Assembly: GCA_034189325.1 (NCBI GenBank)
Contig: JAXHUM010000049.1
Span: forward strand, 1 to 64,000
DNA: 64,000 nucleotides
Source: JAXHUM01 sp034189325
Lineage (GTDB): Bacteria > Desulfobacterota > DSM-4660 > Desulfatiglandales > Desulfatiglandaceae
Direction of reading: 5' to 3'
The position numbers and the translations under genes are program-made. Within the stretch, counting starts at the first letter, position 1. Each line of letters begins with the position of its first letter. Under the pieces are notes generated by a model. The model ran no database searches and had not been told where the DNA came from. It saw nothing but the letters and a program-made list of their open reading frames with translations. Shown here one piece after another: positions 1 through 8,908 of this stretch.

Positions 1-296
1 GTGGTTGGAACCTCCTTAAGGAAATCAAGCCACAAGGACGAATCATCCTGAATTCAGGAGTGAGCATCCCCAAAACGTCGTCACATGTTTTGGAGGTGGA
101 TTTCAAGAGGTGGGGAATTAAAAAAGAGGAAAGGGCCCTTGGGGCCTTATCGCTCTTGGCGAGGACGAAAGATCCGATCACACCGGATGCGCTCGACCAG
201 GCGATTCGACAAGGTATCCTCGGAAAGAAGCTCGATCAAACACTCAGCGTATTAGAGAAGACCCGAAAAATACCCGGATTCGGAATCATTCCATAA
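1..296 (+). CDS. 2-oxoacid:acceptor oxidoreductase gamma subunit, C-terminal end (partial)
   Basis: The reading frame is open from base 3 to the TAA at 294-296, giving about 97 residues of a protein whose start lies outside the window. The stretch resembles the C-terminal end of the gamma subunit of pyruvate/2-ketoisovalerate:ferredoxin oxidoreductases: a strand ending in 'IILNSGV', then 'ERALGALSLLA', then a helix with 'LDQAIRQGI'. In that family the subunit helps oxidise a 2-oxoacid to acyl-CoA with ferredoxin as acceptor. The other subunits are presumably to the left. The GTG at 60 is an internal codon, not a start. The family call rests on a short C-terminal pattern only. Confidence 0.55.
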   Translation, partial: GWNLLKEIKPQGRIILNSGVSIPKTSSHVLEVDFKRWGIKKEERALGALSLLARTKDPITPDALDQAIRQGILGKKLDQTLSVLEKTRKIPGFGIIP

Positions 297-356
297 CATC
301 GTGTGATCACCGGCAAACAGAATCTTGATCAATCGAATGAGAGGTCTTGCTCTTAT

Positions 357-833
357 TCATGCGCACATCTTTCCGATCCAGCCTCCTATCCAATGCGTCG
401 CAGTAATCACGACGATGCCGATCAGAAGGTGTTCCCCAACGCACTTCCAGGGAGACTCACCGTTGGATTTTGCGATGAAGTAGCTGAGAAGGGAGAGCAA
501 GGACATTCCCCATATCAGGTTCACCACAATGGCAGTGGATAGGGAGAGAAGAAAGACAGGAACCACAAAGGTCATGGCGACCATGAACTTGGTCAGAAAA
601 GTCGCTATCGTAGCCGTCCAAATCTGAGTGAAGGAGCGCGTTTCGTCTGCTTCCTCTGAAACATGGATCCCCAGGGCGTCTGAAAAAGCGTCGGCAATGG
701 CGATTGTCAAGATCCCGGCAAGGACAACCGTCTTGGAATGGGTCCCTGAGTGGAGACCGACCATGAGACCGAGAGTCGTGATAACGGCCGATGTCAGTCC
801 GAAGGAAACGCCGGTTATTAAGGAATGCTTCAT
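357..833 (-). CDS. VIT1/CCC1-family membrane protein
   Basis: A 158-residue protein with about four or five hydrophobic segments. The first, near residues 5-25, is followed by 'GLHSGTHSK' and then 'AIADAFSDALGIHVSEEAD', which matches the conserved first half of the VIT1/CCC1 (iron/manganese vacuolar-transporter-like) family. It is therefore an inner-membrane protein, possibly a divalent-cation transporter; the substrate cannot be read from the sequence. It is shorter than the usual ~230 residues, so it may be a short subfamily. AGGA lies 7 bases before the ATG. It follows the M48 peptidase gene on the same strand and converges with the oxidoreductase end to its left. Confidence 0.7.
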   Translation of the reverse strand: MKHSLITGVSFGLTSAVITTLGLMVGLHSGTHSKTVVLAGILTIAIADAFSDALGIHVSEEADETRSFTQIWTATIATFLTKFMVAMTFVVPVFLLSLSTAIVVNLIWGMSLLSLLSYFIAKSNGESPWKCVGEHLLIGIVVITATHWIGGWIGKMCA

Positions 834-916
834 CTGTCTGTCCTGATTCGAGCAGGATACCCCTCTGCCCCAAAAGGGAAAATCAACGACCCTATGCGCA
901 CATCAAGGCCTTGTCA

Positions 917-1744
917 TTAGGGCCGTTTTTTGATTGCCTTGTCGTAATGGGGCAATGCTTCGGAGATATATCTTTTGATATTCGTGATTCTAGAATCGGG
1001 GGCCGGATGGGTAGACAAAAACTCATGCGGCCGTTTCCCTCCTGACCGGTTCATCCTTTCCCAGAGGGAAACAGCCCCCCTCGGATCATAACCCGCCCTC
1101 GCCATAAGGGTTAGCCCAATCCTGTCGGCCTCTGATTCATGGAGTCGACTGTAGGGAAGCAACAGGCCGACATTGGTGCCCACACCAAAGGCCGTCATAA
1201 AGAGCTCACGGGTGGCCGTCGGTTTTTCAGCCAGCGCAACCGATAAGGCCATGCCCCCCATGCTGGCAAGAAGGGACTGGCTCATTCTTTCGTTGCCATG
1301 GTTGGCGATGGCATGGGCCACCTCGTGACCTATCACGACAGCCAGTCCGTTTTCATCCTGAGTAAAGGGAAGGATCCCCGTATAGACAGCAACTTTCCCA
1401 CCCGGCATACACCAGGCGTTTGCGGCCTTGTCATCTTCGATCAAATTGAATTCCCATTGATATTGCCTCGCCTGGCCGCCTTGTCCTGATACCAGGAGAA
1501 AGGCCTCTGCCGCTGCAGCAATCCTCTTTCCAACCCTCTGGACCATCCTCACCTTGGTAGTATCCTGGGAGAGCTTGGACTTCTTGAGTACCGTATCGTA
1601 TTGTTGAAGACTCAAGGAGAGCATCTGCGATTGGGGGAGGATATTAAGGCTTTTCCTCTGGGTGAGCGGGACCTCGGCGCATCCTATCAGAAGGGAAGAG
1701 ATCAGGACCAATAGGAGCACAGGAATTAGTCTACAGGCTTTCAT
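917..1744 (-). CDS. M48-family metallopeptidase, lipoprotein
   Basis: A 275-residue putative outer-membrane or periplasmic zinc peptidase. The signal peptide is a hydrophobic stretch ending in the lipobox 'LIGC' at about residues 22-25. The catalytic motif 'HEVAHAIANH' is followed by 'ESEADRIGLTLMARAGYDP', which supplies the third zinc ligand (Glu), as in YcaL/LoiP-type M48 peptidases that act in envelope protein quality control. I start at ATG 1744, preceded by GGAGG, because this puts the lipoprotein signal at the N-terminus; a TTG 15 bases upstream overlaps the preceding gene. It lies 11 bases downstream of the zinc-ribbon gene. Confidence 0.85.
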   Translation of the reverse strand: MKACRLIPVLLLVLISSLLIGCAEVPLTQRKSLNILPQSQMLSLSLQQYDTVLKKSKLSQDTTKVRMVQRVGKRIAAAAEAFLLVSGQGGQARQYQWEFNLIEDDKAANAWCMPGGKVAVYTGILPFTQDENGLAVVIGHEVAHAIANHGNERMSQSLLASMGGMALSVALAEKPTATRELFMTAFGVGTNVGLLLPYSRLHESEADRIGLTLMARAGYDPRGAVSLWERMNRSGGKRPHEFLSTHPAPDSRITNIKRYISEALPHYDKAIKKRP

Positions 1745-1755
1745 GACTCCTCCGT

Positions 1756-1959
1756 TCAAAAGGGCCTAAGAGAACCGCAATCGGGGCACTGCCAATTCAC
1801 TCCGCTACAGGTGAGGCCCCAAAGGTTCTCTTCCATACATCTGTTACAAATCTGGAACCCGCAGGGGCAGGTCCAGCAAAAAGGCTGTTTCTTGCCGCAG
1901 CATGCGCAAAAGTAGTCTTTTTTTCTAGACCTGGTTCTTTTTCTGTTCTCCCGGCGCAT
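1756..1959 (-). CDS. small zinc-ribbon protein
   Basis: A 67-residue protein with a basic N-terminus ('RRENRKRTRSRKK') and three CxxC-type pairs: 'CACC', 'CWTCPCG' plus 'CNRC', and 'CPDC'. It ends in 'SLRPF'. It should bind one or two zinc ions; I recognise no specific family. It lies between the WalJ-like hydrolase gene and the M48 lipoprotein gene on the same strand and is probably co-transcribed with both. No strong Shine-Dalgarno sequence precedes the ATG. The regular spacing of the cysteines and the operon position argue that it is real. Confidence 0.65.
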   Translation of the reverse strand: MRRENRKRTRSRKKDYFCACCGKKQPFCWTCPCGFQICNRCMEENLWGLTCSGVNWQCPDCGSLRPF

Positions 1960-1979
1960 TCTAGGTTAAGGGCTTCGAA

Positions 1980-2765
1980 CTAAAGCTCGATCATGGCAAC
2001 AGGTTCGCCTTGTGTGCTGATCACGACGTCCGTCCTGTCCATTCCGGAGGCGGCCAGGGCCTTCCTGGCTTCCTGGAGCGCCTTGTCCGGATGGTTATTG
2101 GTTTCACTCAGATGGGCCAGGACAACACACTTCAGCTTGTCATGAGACAGAACACGGAGCAATTCTCCCGCCTGTAGGTTGGAGAGATGCCCATGCCGAC
2201 CCTTGATTCTTCTCTTAAGGTCCAGAGGGTAGGGGCCCTTCTCAAGCATGACCTGATCATAGTTGAATTCCATGATCAAGGCATCGCAGCCCTTCAGTCG
2301 ATCTTCCACCAACCGGGTGCTCGCCCCCAGATCCGTGACAAAGCCGATCCTGGTTCCGTTGGAAGAGAACACAAGACCAAGGGGATCTTCCGCATCGTGG
2401 CATTTGGTGAAAGTCTCAACATTGAGGTCATGAATGGAAAGAGTCTCACCTGTTTCAACAACGATCGGTCTTTCCAATCTCCCAAGGGTATGGAGGCCCA
2501 TGTCCAGTGTCTTTTGTGTCATGTAAACAGGGAGATCAAAGCGCCGGGCCACGGGGCCGGCGCCTTTGATATGGTCTGAGTGCTCGTGTGTAATAATGAG
2601 CGCGTCAAGACAGGAAGGATTAACGCCTATCTTCTCAAGGCGTCGTGCTGTTTCGCGGCAGCTCAGCCCCGCATCAACGAGAACCCCGGCTTGGTCCGTC
2701 TCAATATAGCAAGTGTTTCCACTGCTGCCGGAAGCCAGGACTGAAAATCTTATAGAGCTTGTCAT
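1980..2765 (-). CDS. MBL-fold metallo-hydrolase, YycJ/WalJ-like
   Basis: A 261-residue metallo-beta-lactamase-fold hydrolase. The N-terminal 'ASGSSGNTCYIE' and 'VLVDAGLSCRETARRL' are typical of the YycJ/WalJ (VicX) branch. The zinc motif 'ITHEHSDHIKG' (HxHxDH) is intact, and later histidines ('HLSETNNHP') complete the site. WalJ-type proteins are thought to be nucleases linked to DNA repair or cell-wall control; the exact substrate here is not shown. Its ATG overlaps the dut stop by 4 bases (ATGA), which suggests translational coupling. Confidence 0.85.
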   Translation of the reverse strand: MTSSIRFSVLASGSSGNTCYIETDQAGVLVDAGLSCRETARRLEKIGVNPSCLDALIITHEHSDHIKGAGPVARRFDLPVYMTQKTLDMGLHTLGRLERPIVVETGETLSIHDLNVETFTKCHDAEDPLGLVFSSNGTRIGFVTDLGASTRLVEDRLKGCDALIMEFNYDQVMLEKGPYPLDLKRRIKGRHGHLSNLQAGELLRVLSHDKLKCVVLAHLSETNNHPDKALQEARKALAASGMDRTDVVISTQGEPVAMIEL

Positions 2766-3217
2766 GTAAGACCTGTATGTCCAAACCCGCCTTCTCCCCT
2801 GGCTGTTGTATCAAGGTCGGGCACTTCGACGAGATCGCCTCGATAGACCTTCGCAATAATCATCTGTGCTATGCGATCTCCTCTTTGGATGGTGTAGGAT
2901 CGGGGCCCCCAGTTAATCAGGATAATGCCTATTTCACCTCGATAATCGGAATCAATGGTCCCGGGCGAGTTGACCATCCCTATACCGTGATGTAGGGCCA
3001 GCCCGCTTCGAGGTCGAATTTGGGCCTCGTACCCAAGGGGGACCGAAATCATCAGCCCGGTTCTTACAAACCTGATGTCACCAGGTTTGAGCAGTACAGG
3101 ATCATCCACCAAGGCCCTGATGTCCATGCCCGACGACCCCTCTGATTCATACGACGGGAGCGCTAGATCCCGGCTCTCTTCAAGCCTGGTTACTTTTACG
3201 ACGACCCTCTCCAACAA
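2762..3217 (-). CDS. dut: dUTP diphosphatase
   Basis: A 151-residue trimeric-type dUTPase that hydrolyses dUTP to dUMP and pyrophosphate, keeping uracil out of DNA. Family motifs are in order: 'GMDIRA', 'RPRSGLALHHGIG', 'GTIDSDYRGEI', 'RGDRIAQMII', and the C-terminal arm 'RGEGGFGHTG' that closes over the nucleotide. The start is a TTG with AGGAGG six bases upstream. It overlaps the WalJ-like gene at its 3' end and follows the M16 peptidase gene. Confidence 0.93.
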   Translation of the reverse strand: MLERVVVKVTRLEESRDLALPSYESEGSSGMDIRALVDDPVLLKPGDIRFVRTGLMISVPLGYEAQIRPRSGLALHHGIGMVNSPGTIDSDYRGEIGIILINWGPRSYTIQRGDRIAQMIIAKVYRGDLVEVPDLDTTARGEGGFGHTGLT

Positions 3218-3258
3218 AGAAAGACCTCCTTGTCATCGTCTTGCTTTTTCATCGACAG

Positions 3259-4515
3259 CTAAAATCCGAAGCACCCCTTGTTAAAATCTTCCTCCCTGAG
3301 GGGCCCTAATGTCGCTAGGGAGACTTTGCCGTAGAGGAATATGCTGTTTGCGACCTCAACGACCTCGTCCCGTGTGACCTTCTCCAGATTGGAAATGACC
3401 TCCTCAACGGGAATGTGTCGCTCAAATACCAATTCGTTCTTGGCGGTCCGCATCATCTGGCTGTCAGCCCCTTCAGATGTCAAATACAATCCCCCTGTCA
3501 AGTGTTCCTTTGCCGCCCACAGATCGGATTCCGACAGTTCTCCCTGTGCAAGCTTTTTGATTTCCCTCTGGATTGTTTCGATCGTCGCTTCTACATTGAT
3601 TCGATCGACCGCCGCATAAACACCTAGGAAGCCGGTGTCCACATAGGTGGACAGAAAAGAATAAACCGAGTAGGCGAGACCACGCTTTTCTCTGATCTCC
3701 TGGAACAGGCGGGAACTCATGTTTCCCCCGAGGACCGTATTGAAAATAGCTGAGGCAAATCGTTTGTCGCTTGTTTGAGAAGGGGCGTCTCCCCCCAGAC
3801 AAACATGGACCTGCTCCAGGTCTTTGTGATGAAAGAGGGCGTCTGCAAAGGATTCGGGGGCCTTTCTCACGTAGTGATTTCTCCCTCTCTCGAGGGACTC
3901 AAATTGAGGCGCGAACTTCGAGACAATCGACTCGTGGTCCACGTTTCCCGCGGCCGCTATCACGATCCTTTCAGGGACATAAAAATCTTTAATGTACTTC
4001 TGTATGGTTCCCTTTGTGATGGAGGATACGGTTTCCACGGTGCCGAGAATAGGCATTCCGATGGGGTGGTTGGGCCAGAAGAGTCGATTGAAGAGGACAT
4101 GGATATTCTCATCAGGGGTGTCCTCCACCATACTGACTTCTTGAAGAATCACAAGCCTTTCGCGCTCCAGGTCTTCGTGATCGAACAGGGAATTGAGGAA
4201 AATGTCCGACAGGATTTCTGAGACAAGTGGAAAGTGCTTCCCAAGGACCCTGGCGTAAAAGCAGGTATTGTCCTTTCCCGTGAACGCATTGCTCATCCCG
4301 CCGATCGCATCCAGTTCCTTGGCGATCTGAAGGCTGCTACGGTTGCGAGTCCCCTTGAAAATCATATGCTCAATGAAGTGGGAGATCCCGTTTTCACTCC
4401 CCGCCTCATCGCGGGAGCCGGTATCCACCCAGAGACCAACGGAAATCGACTTGAGGTGGTCCATTTGCTCGGAAATAATCCTGACACCGTTTTCCAGGAC
4501 TGTTTTGCTATACAT
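3259..4515 (-). CDS. M16-family zinc peptidase (processing-peptidase-like)
   Basis: A 418-residue single-chain M16 (pitrilysin/insulinase) peptidase. The inverted zinc motif HxxEH is present as 'HFIEHMIFKGT' near residue 50, followed about 75 residues later by the downstream Glu region. The C-terminal half carries 'LGGNMSSRLFQEIREKRGLAYS', typical of the second M16 domain. The ATG at 4515 overlaps the 3' end of pnp by 8 bases; a longer frame from 4620 would encode a non-homologous extension inside pnp. Homologues sit directly after pnp in many bacteria. The substrate is unknown. Confidence 0.9.
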   Translation of the reverse strand: MYSKTVLENGVRIISEQMDHLKSISVGLWVDTGSRDEAGSENGISHFIEHMIFKGTRNRSSLQIAKELDAIGGMSNAFTGKDNTCFYARVLGKHFPLVSEILSDIFLNSLFDHEDLERERLVILQEVSMVEDTPDENIHVLFNRLFWPNHPIGMPILGTVETVSSITKGTIQKYIKDFYVPERIVIAAAGNVDHESIVSKFAPQFESLERGRNHYVRKAPESFADALFHHKDLEQVHVCLGGDAPSQTSDKRFASAIFNTVLGGNMSSRLFQEIREKRGLAYSVYSFLSTYVDTGFLGVYAAVDRINVEATIETIQREIKKLAQGELSESDLWAAKEHLTGGLYLTSEGADSQMMRTAKNELVFERHIPVEEVISNLEKVTRDEVVEVANSIFLYGKVSLATLGPLREEDFNKGCFGF

Positions 4516-6604
4516 TATCCAGACTTTCCCCCAGTGCGGCCTTTCTGGATAGACGGATTTTGCCGTTGCTATCGACTTCCAAGACCTTGACCAGGACCTC
4601 ATCTCCCTCATTAAGGACATCGGTCACCTTTTCGACCCTCTTGTTCTCAAGCTGTGATATGTGGATCAGGCCGTCGGTTCCTGGAAAGATCTCCACAAAG
4701 GCTCCGAAATCCATTATCTTCACCACTTTCCCCTTGTAGAGCTTACCAACTTCGGCTTCCTGGACGATCTCGTTAATCATTTGGGTCGCCGTATCTATGC
4801 ATGCCTTGTCAGGGGAGGAAAGAGTGATGGTCCCTTCATCATCGACGTCAATCCTCGTGTCTGAGGCATTGGTGATCTCTCTGATGGTCTTTCCTCCGGG
4901 ACCGATGAGGATCCTGACCTTTTCAGGTGGAATCGACATCGTCTTTATGATCGGCGCATATTCGGAGATGTTCTCCCTTGGATTGGTAATCGCCTTTCCC
5001 ATCTTATTCAGGATATGGAGTCGTGCCTCCTTGGCCTGTTTAAGCGCCTGCTCCATGACCTCTTTTGAGATTCCTTCTATCTTGATGTCCATCTGCAGGG
5101 CCGTGATCCCGTTTTCTGTCCCTGTCACCTTAAAATCCATGTCACCGTAGTGGTCTTCATCCCCTATAATATCCGTCAGTACGGCCACCTTTTCGCCGTC
5201 CGCTACCAGCCCCATGGCTATACCCGCCACAGGCTCTTGAATAGGTACTCCGGCGTCCATTAGTGAAAGGCTCCCACCGCAGACAGAGGCCATTGAGGAA
5301 GAACCGTTCGACCCGAGTATCTCTGAGACTACCCGAACGCAGTATTTGAACCCCTCGTGATCGGGGATCACAGGTAAAAGCGCTCTTCTGGCAAGGGCCC
5401 CATGGCCAATCTCTCGTCGTCCCGGGCCTCCCAGTCTTTTGGCTTCCCCCACGCTGTAAGGGGGAAAATTGTAATGGAGAATAAATGATCTGTAATGGTC
5501 GCCGTAAATAGACTCTATCTTCTGCTCATCACGATCCATCCCCAAGGTGGTCAATACCATGGCCTGGGTCTCACCCCTTGAAAAGAGTGCTGAACCATGG
5601 ACACGAGGAAGGATCCCTACAGTACACTCAATCGGCCTCACCTCGTCAAACGGACGGCCGTCTATCCTCTTTCCCTCCTCCAGAATCATCTTCCGGACCA
5701 TCTTTTTCTCAAGCGAATGCATCGCCTCGTTGATCTCCGATGTCTTGTCTTCATAAGCGTCAGCCAGAGACGATAAAACGGAAATTCTCGCCTCCTTGGC
5801 CTTTTCTTGCCTCAACATCTTGTCGGATGTTGTGATCACTTCCCTGAGGAGTGGTGTCCCCAATTCATCGACTTTTTCAATAAGAACGCTGTTGTCTTCG
5901 GGGGAAGGCAGGGTCCTTTTTGGTTTTCCAATCTCAGATTTGAGTTCATCTTGCATGGCAAGGATCGGTTTGATCGCTTCCTGCCCGAAAAAGATGGCGT
6001 CAATCATCTCGGATTCAGGCACAAAAAGCCCTCCACCCTCCACCATGACGACACCGGAACGATTTGCCGCAACAATCAGGTTAATGTCGCTTTCCGCTTG
6101 CTGGGTGAGAGTAGGATTAGCGACAAACTCTCCGTTGATTCTCCCCACGCGAACACCGCCGATCGGACCCCCGAATGGGATATCCGACACCTCGAGCGCA
6201 GCTGAAGCCCCTACAAGAGCCAGCATATCCGCCTCGTTTTCCTTGTCGGTCGACAGCACCGAGGCAATTACCTGCGTCTCATAGTAATAGCCATCCGGGA
6301 AGAGCGGTCTTAACGGCCTGTCTATCAAACGGGAAATGAGTGTTTCACGTTCACTGGGCCGCCCCATATCCCTCTTGAAAAAATTGCCCGGAATTCTACC
6401 ACCTGCATAAGACATCTCCTGGTATTCCACGGTGAGAGGGAGAAAATCGATTCCCTCACGGATCTCGTCTGTTGAAACCGCGGTGACCAGAACAACGGTC
6501 TCGCCGAGCGTCACGACAACAGATCCACTCGCCTGAAGGGCGATGCGGCCTGTTTCAATATTCAGCAAACGACCATTTATTTCTGTTGAACAGCTTTTTA
6601 TCAT
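4508..6604 (-). CDS. pnp: polyribonucleotide nucleotidyltransferase (PNPase)
   Basis: A 698-residue PNPase, which degrades RNA 3' to 5' using phosphate and releasing nucleoside diphosphates. Two RNase PH-like cores (about residues 1-220 and 310-545) are joined by an all-helical linker. A KH domain ('RILIGPGGKTIREI') and an S1 domain ('YKGKVVKIMDFGAFVEI') follow, so the architecture is complete. The second core has 'GSNGSSSMASVCGGSL' and 'DEDHYGDMDFKV', matching the catalytic region. I use ATG 6604 (AAGGA upstream) rather than the TTG one codon earlier. It follows rpsO, as in many bacteria. Confidence 0.97.
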   Translation of the reverse strand: MIKSCSTEINGRLLNIETGRIALQASGSVVVTLGETVVLVTAVSTDEIREGIDFLPLTVEYQEMSYAGGRIPGNFFKRDMGRPSERETLISRLIDRPLRPLFPDGYYYETQVIASVLSTDKENEADMLALVGASAALEVSDIPFGGPIGGVRVGRINGEFVANPTLTQQAESDINLIVAANRSGVVMVEGGGLFVPESEMIDAIFFGQEAIKPILAMQDELKSEIGKPKRTLPSPEDNSVLIEKVDELGTPLLREVITTSDKMLRQEKAKEARISVLSSLADAYEDKTSEINEAMHSLEKKMVRKMILEEGKRIDGRPFDEVRPIECTVGILPRVHGSALFSRGETQAMVLTTLGMDRDEQKIESIYGDHYRSFILHYNFPPYSVGEAKRLGGPGRREIGHGALARRALLPVIPDHEGFKYCVRVVSEILGSNGSSSMASVCGGSLSLMDAGVPIQEPVAGIAMGLVADGEKVAVLTDIIGDEDHYGDMDFKVTGTENGITALQMDIKIEGISKEVMEQALKQAKEARLHILNKMGKAITNPRENISEYAPIIKTMSIPPEKVRILIGPGGKTIREITNASDTRIDVDDEGTITLSSPDKACIDTATQMINEIVQEAEVGKLYKGKVVKIMDFGAFVEIFPGTDGLIHISQLENKRVEKVTDVLNEGDEVLVKVLEVDSNGKIRLSRKAALGESLDNV

Positions 6605-6637
6605 CAATATATCCTTTCGTTTATGTCGAGCCTCAGA

Positions 6638-6652
6638 TATCGAGCCTCGATA
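6638..6652 (-). promoter_or_regulatory. short hairpin in the rpsO-pnp spacer
   Basis: In the 100-base spacer between rpsO and pnp the transcript would contain TATCGA-GGC-TCGATA, a perfect 6-bp stem with a 3-base loop. GAGGCTCGA occurs a second time about 14 bases downstream. In E. coli the corresponding spacer holds an RNase III-cleaved hairpin used for pnp autoregulation. The one here is much shorter and is suggested only by position. Confidence 0.3.
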
Positions 6653-6704
6653 GTATATTTGAGCCTTTTCAATCCGTAACCGGCCATCGCGATCTCGATC
6701 ATCA

Positions 6705-6974
6705 CTACTTGCGGATGCCGAGTTCCTTAATCAGCTCCTGGTATTTGTCTAAATCTTTCCTCTTCAAGTAATTGAGGAGCCTCCTCCTATGGCCCACCAT
6801 TTTCAACAAACCCCGACGTGAATGATGATCCTTTTTATGGATTTTGAAATGCTCGGTAAGATAGGAAATTCGCTTACTTAATAGCGCAATCTGAACCTCA
6901 GGTGAGCCGGTATCCTTATCATGGAGTTTGAATTGATCAACGATTCCTTTTTTGATTTTGGGTGTCAAAACCAC
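6705..6974 (-). CDS. rpsO: 30S ribosomal protein S15
   Basis: An 89-residue S15 of the usual length. 'DTGSPEVQIALLSKRI', 'HFKIHKKDHHSRRGLL' and 'KRKDLDKYQELIKELGIRK' match the family throughout. S15 binds 16S rRNA helices 20-22 early in 30S assembly. The start is a GTG preceded by GAGGAGG. It lies between truB and pnp, the classical order. S15 often represses its own mRNA, but I did not identify a specific operator. Confidence 0.97.
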   Translation of the reverse strand: MVLTPKIKKGIVDQFKLHDKDTGSPEVQIALLSKRISYLTEHFKIHKKDHHSRRGLLKMVGHRRRLLNYLKRKDLDKYQELIKELGIRK

Positions 6975-7029
6975 TTTTTTTTCCTCCTCATTTGATGTTA
7001 GTTCAAACCAAAATCAGACCACTTGACTA

Positions 7030-7953
7030 TCAAAGAAAAACCCTCTTGATCTTTACATGCCCATGTCCAACCCCCTTACTCAGATTTACTTCTGCTATAG
7101 CTACAAGTTCTCTGCGAGAAACAAGCTTAACATTCCTGCTTTCCTCATATACGGTGTCATAGCGACCGGATAATTCCTTCCAATACGGCTGGTACCCACG
7201 TCTGATTTTCTCGGCCAGAGCTCGGGGCACCTCAACCTCAGGCAACTCGGGAACAGCGGATGCGAGGGGAATCAAGTGATCCATTAGAAAAGCGGTCTTG
7301 TCCTGCTCCAAAATCCTGCCGGAAGAGAGGGCATGGTCAACGTTGAACCGGCCGCTGGCCAATCTTCTCAAAGAGATAAGATGCCCGCCGGGTCCCAGCT
7401 CCGCAGCTAAGTCCGCCGCCAAGCTTCTGATATAGGTGCCGGCGGAGCAGACCACCTCTATCGTAATGTCGGGCAGATTCACGTCAAGGACCTTAATGTC
7501 AAAGATACGGACCCTTCTTCTCTTGAGTTCAGGTACTTCCCCCTTGCGGGCCAATATGTATGCAGGGACCCCCTTGTGCTTGATCGCTGAAAACGCGGGC
7601 GGCGTTTGATCGATATCTCCAATGAACTCCCGCACCTTTTGCCCTATCTGTTCGGGTCTGATCTCCGGCACCGAGTTTTTTCGGACTTCCAGGCCTGTGA
7701 GATCCAGGGTGTCTGTTTCAACCCCGAGTCTCAATGTGGCTCGGTAGACCTTTTGGCCGGTCATGATCAGATTCGAGAGCTTGGTTCCCTGTCCAAGGAG
7801 AATGATCAATAATCCCGTGGCAAACGGGTCGAGTGTCCCTGCGTGGCCGACCTTTGCGATTCTCAAGAGTCTTTTGATCTTCCTCACTACATCATACGAC
7901 GTCTCTCCCACTTCTTTATCGACGAGGACAATTCCATCATTGATCTGCGTCAT
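7030..7953 (-). CDS. truB: tRNA pseudouridine(55) synthase
   Basis: A 307-residue TruB, which makes pseudouridine 55 in the T-loop of tRNAs. The catalytic-aspartate motif 'GHAGTLDPFATGLL' is near residue 40. 'DIDQTPPAFSAIKHKGVPAY' and 'CSAGTYIRSLAADL' follow, and a C-terminal PUA-like portion ends in 'GVGHGHVKIKRVFL'. Its ATG lies 17 bases inside the end of nrnA, so the two are probably translationally coupled. It sits between nrnA and rpsO in the RNA-maturation operon. Confidence 0.95.
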   Translation of the reverse strand: MTQINDGIVLVDKEVGETSYDVVRKIKRLLRIAKVGHAGTLDPFATGLLIILLGQGTKLSNLIMTGQKVYRATLRLGVETDTLDLTGLEVRKNSVPEIRPEQIGQKVREFIGDIDQTPPAFSAIKHKGVPAYILARKGEVPELKRRRVRIFDIKVLDVNLPDITIEVVCSAGTYIRSLAADLAAELGPGGHLISLRRLASGRFNVDHALSSGRILEQDKTAFLMDHLIPLASAVPELPEVEVPRALAEKIRRGYQPYWKELSGRYDTVYEESRNVKLVSRRELVAIAEVNLSKGVGHGHVKIKRVFL

Positions 7954-8908
7954 TCAAAAGCAGTGAAGCCTCTCTCAAAAATCCTTGCTTCACCTCCTCG
8001 ATGGAACCACTAAGCTCAAATCCCGCAGCCCTCATATGTCCTCCGCCCCCAAACCGGGAGGCAAGAGCGGAAACGTCAACGTGATCGTTGGAACGTAAAC
8101 TGAACTTGTAATCTTTTGCGCCTGTCTGGCGAATCAAAACGGCGATCTCAACGCCTGAAACAAACCTGGGATAATCGACGAATCGCTCACTTTCACTCTC
8201 TTGGGCCCCGGCTTTTTCAAACATCTCCAATGAGAGCGTCATCATCCCAAGTCTGCCGCCATAATGAAATTCAACGGAATGGAGCGCCATCTCCAATAAT
8301 TTCAACCTTGCCAGGCTGTATTGATCTGTGAGCCTCCTGGATACTTCCCAGGGTTTCACACCATACTCCATCATCTCCGCACCTAATCGCATGGAAGCGG
8401 GAGTGGTGTTATTATACCTGAATGAGCCGGTATCGGTCTGGATGGCGGAAAATATGTTCTCGGCGGCCTCGGGACCCAACGGTAGATCAGCCGCCTTTAT
8501 TAATCTGTAAACCAGCTCGCCCGTCGATGAGCTCTCGGGATCAACGAGATTTAAGTCCCCAAAGGCATCGTTGCTTGCATGATGGTCGATATTGACCAGG
8601 GGCCGTTTTTTTTCGAAGTCTTTCAGGTCGGGGGCCAGCCTTTCTCTGTCACTGCAATCAAGGGCTATAATAAAATCTATAGTCCTCTTAGGGTCAAAGT
8701 CCGAGACGATCCTGTGTGCCCCTTTCATATGGATATAGGGTGGGGGCAGGGGGTGCTCGGTCAAAAGAACGACCTCTTTCTTTGCATCGGATAGTGCCTT
8801 TCCAAGGGCGAGCATCGATCCGATAGCATCGGCATCGGGGTCCTTGTGCCCAATGATTAGGAAATGCCTCCCCTCCGTTAGGACCGTTGCGATTCTATTC
8901 AGTGACAT
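7937..8908 (-). CDS. nrnA: DHH/DHHA1 phosphoesterase, NrnA-like (nanoRNase/pAp phosphatase)
   Basis: A 323-residue DHH-DHHA1 protein. The metal-binding motifs are intact: 'GHKDPDADAIGS', 'IIALDCSD', and the DHH signature in 'VNIDHHASND'. The C-terminal DHHA1 domain has 'RFGGGGHMRAAGFEL'. NrnA-type enzymes degrade 2-5 nt RNA fragments and dephosphorylate 3'-phosphoadenosine 5'-phosphate. The start lies 14 bases inside rbfA and the end overlaps truB. The position between rbfA and truB is common and fits the nrnA call. Confidence 0.92.
   Translation of the reverse strand: MSLNRIATVLTEGRHFLIIGHKDPDADAIGSMLALGKALSDAKKEVVLLTEHPLPPPYIHMKGAHRIVSDFDPKRTIDFIIALDCSDRERLAPDLKDFEKKRPLVNIDHHASNDAFGDLNLVDPESSSTGELVYRLIKAADLPLGPEAAENIFSAIQTDTGSFRYNNTTPASMRLGAEMMEYGVKPWEVSRRLTDQYSLARLKLLEMALHSVEFHYGGRLGMMTLSLEMFEKAGAQESESERFVDYPRFVSGVEIAVLIRQTGAKDYKFSLRSNDHVDVSALASRFGGGGHMRAAGFELSGSIEEVKQGFLREASLLLNDADQ

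Noticed and set aside
3775..4221. 148-codon open frame on the plus strand
   Set aside because: It is antisense to the M16 peptidase gene and has no independent support.
5796..6284. 162-codon Ser-rich open frame on the plus strand
   Set aside because: Antisense to the first core domain of pnp; composition typical of a shadow frame.
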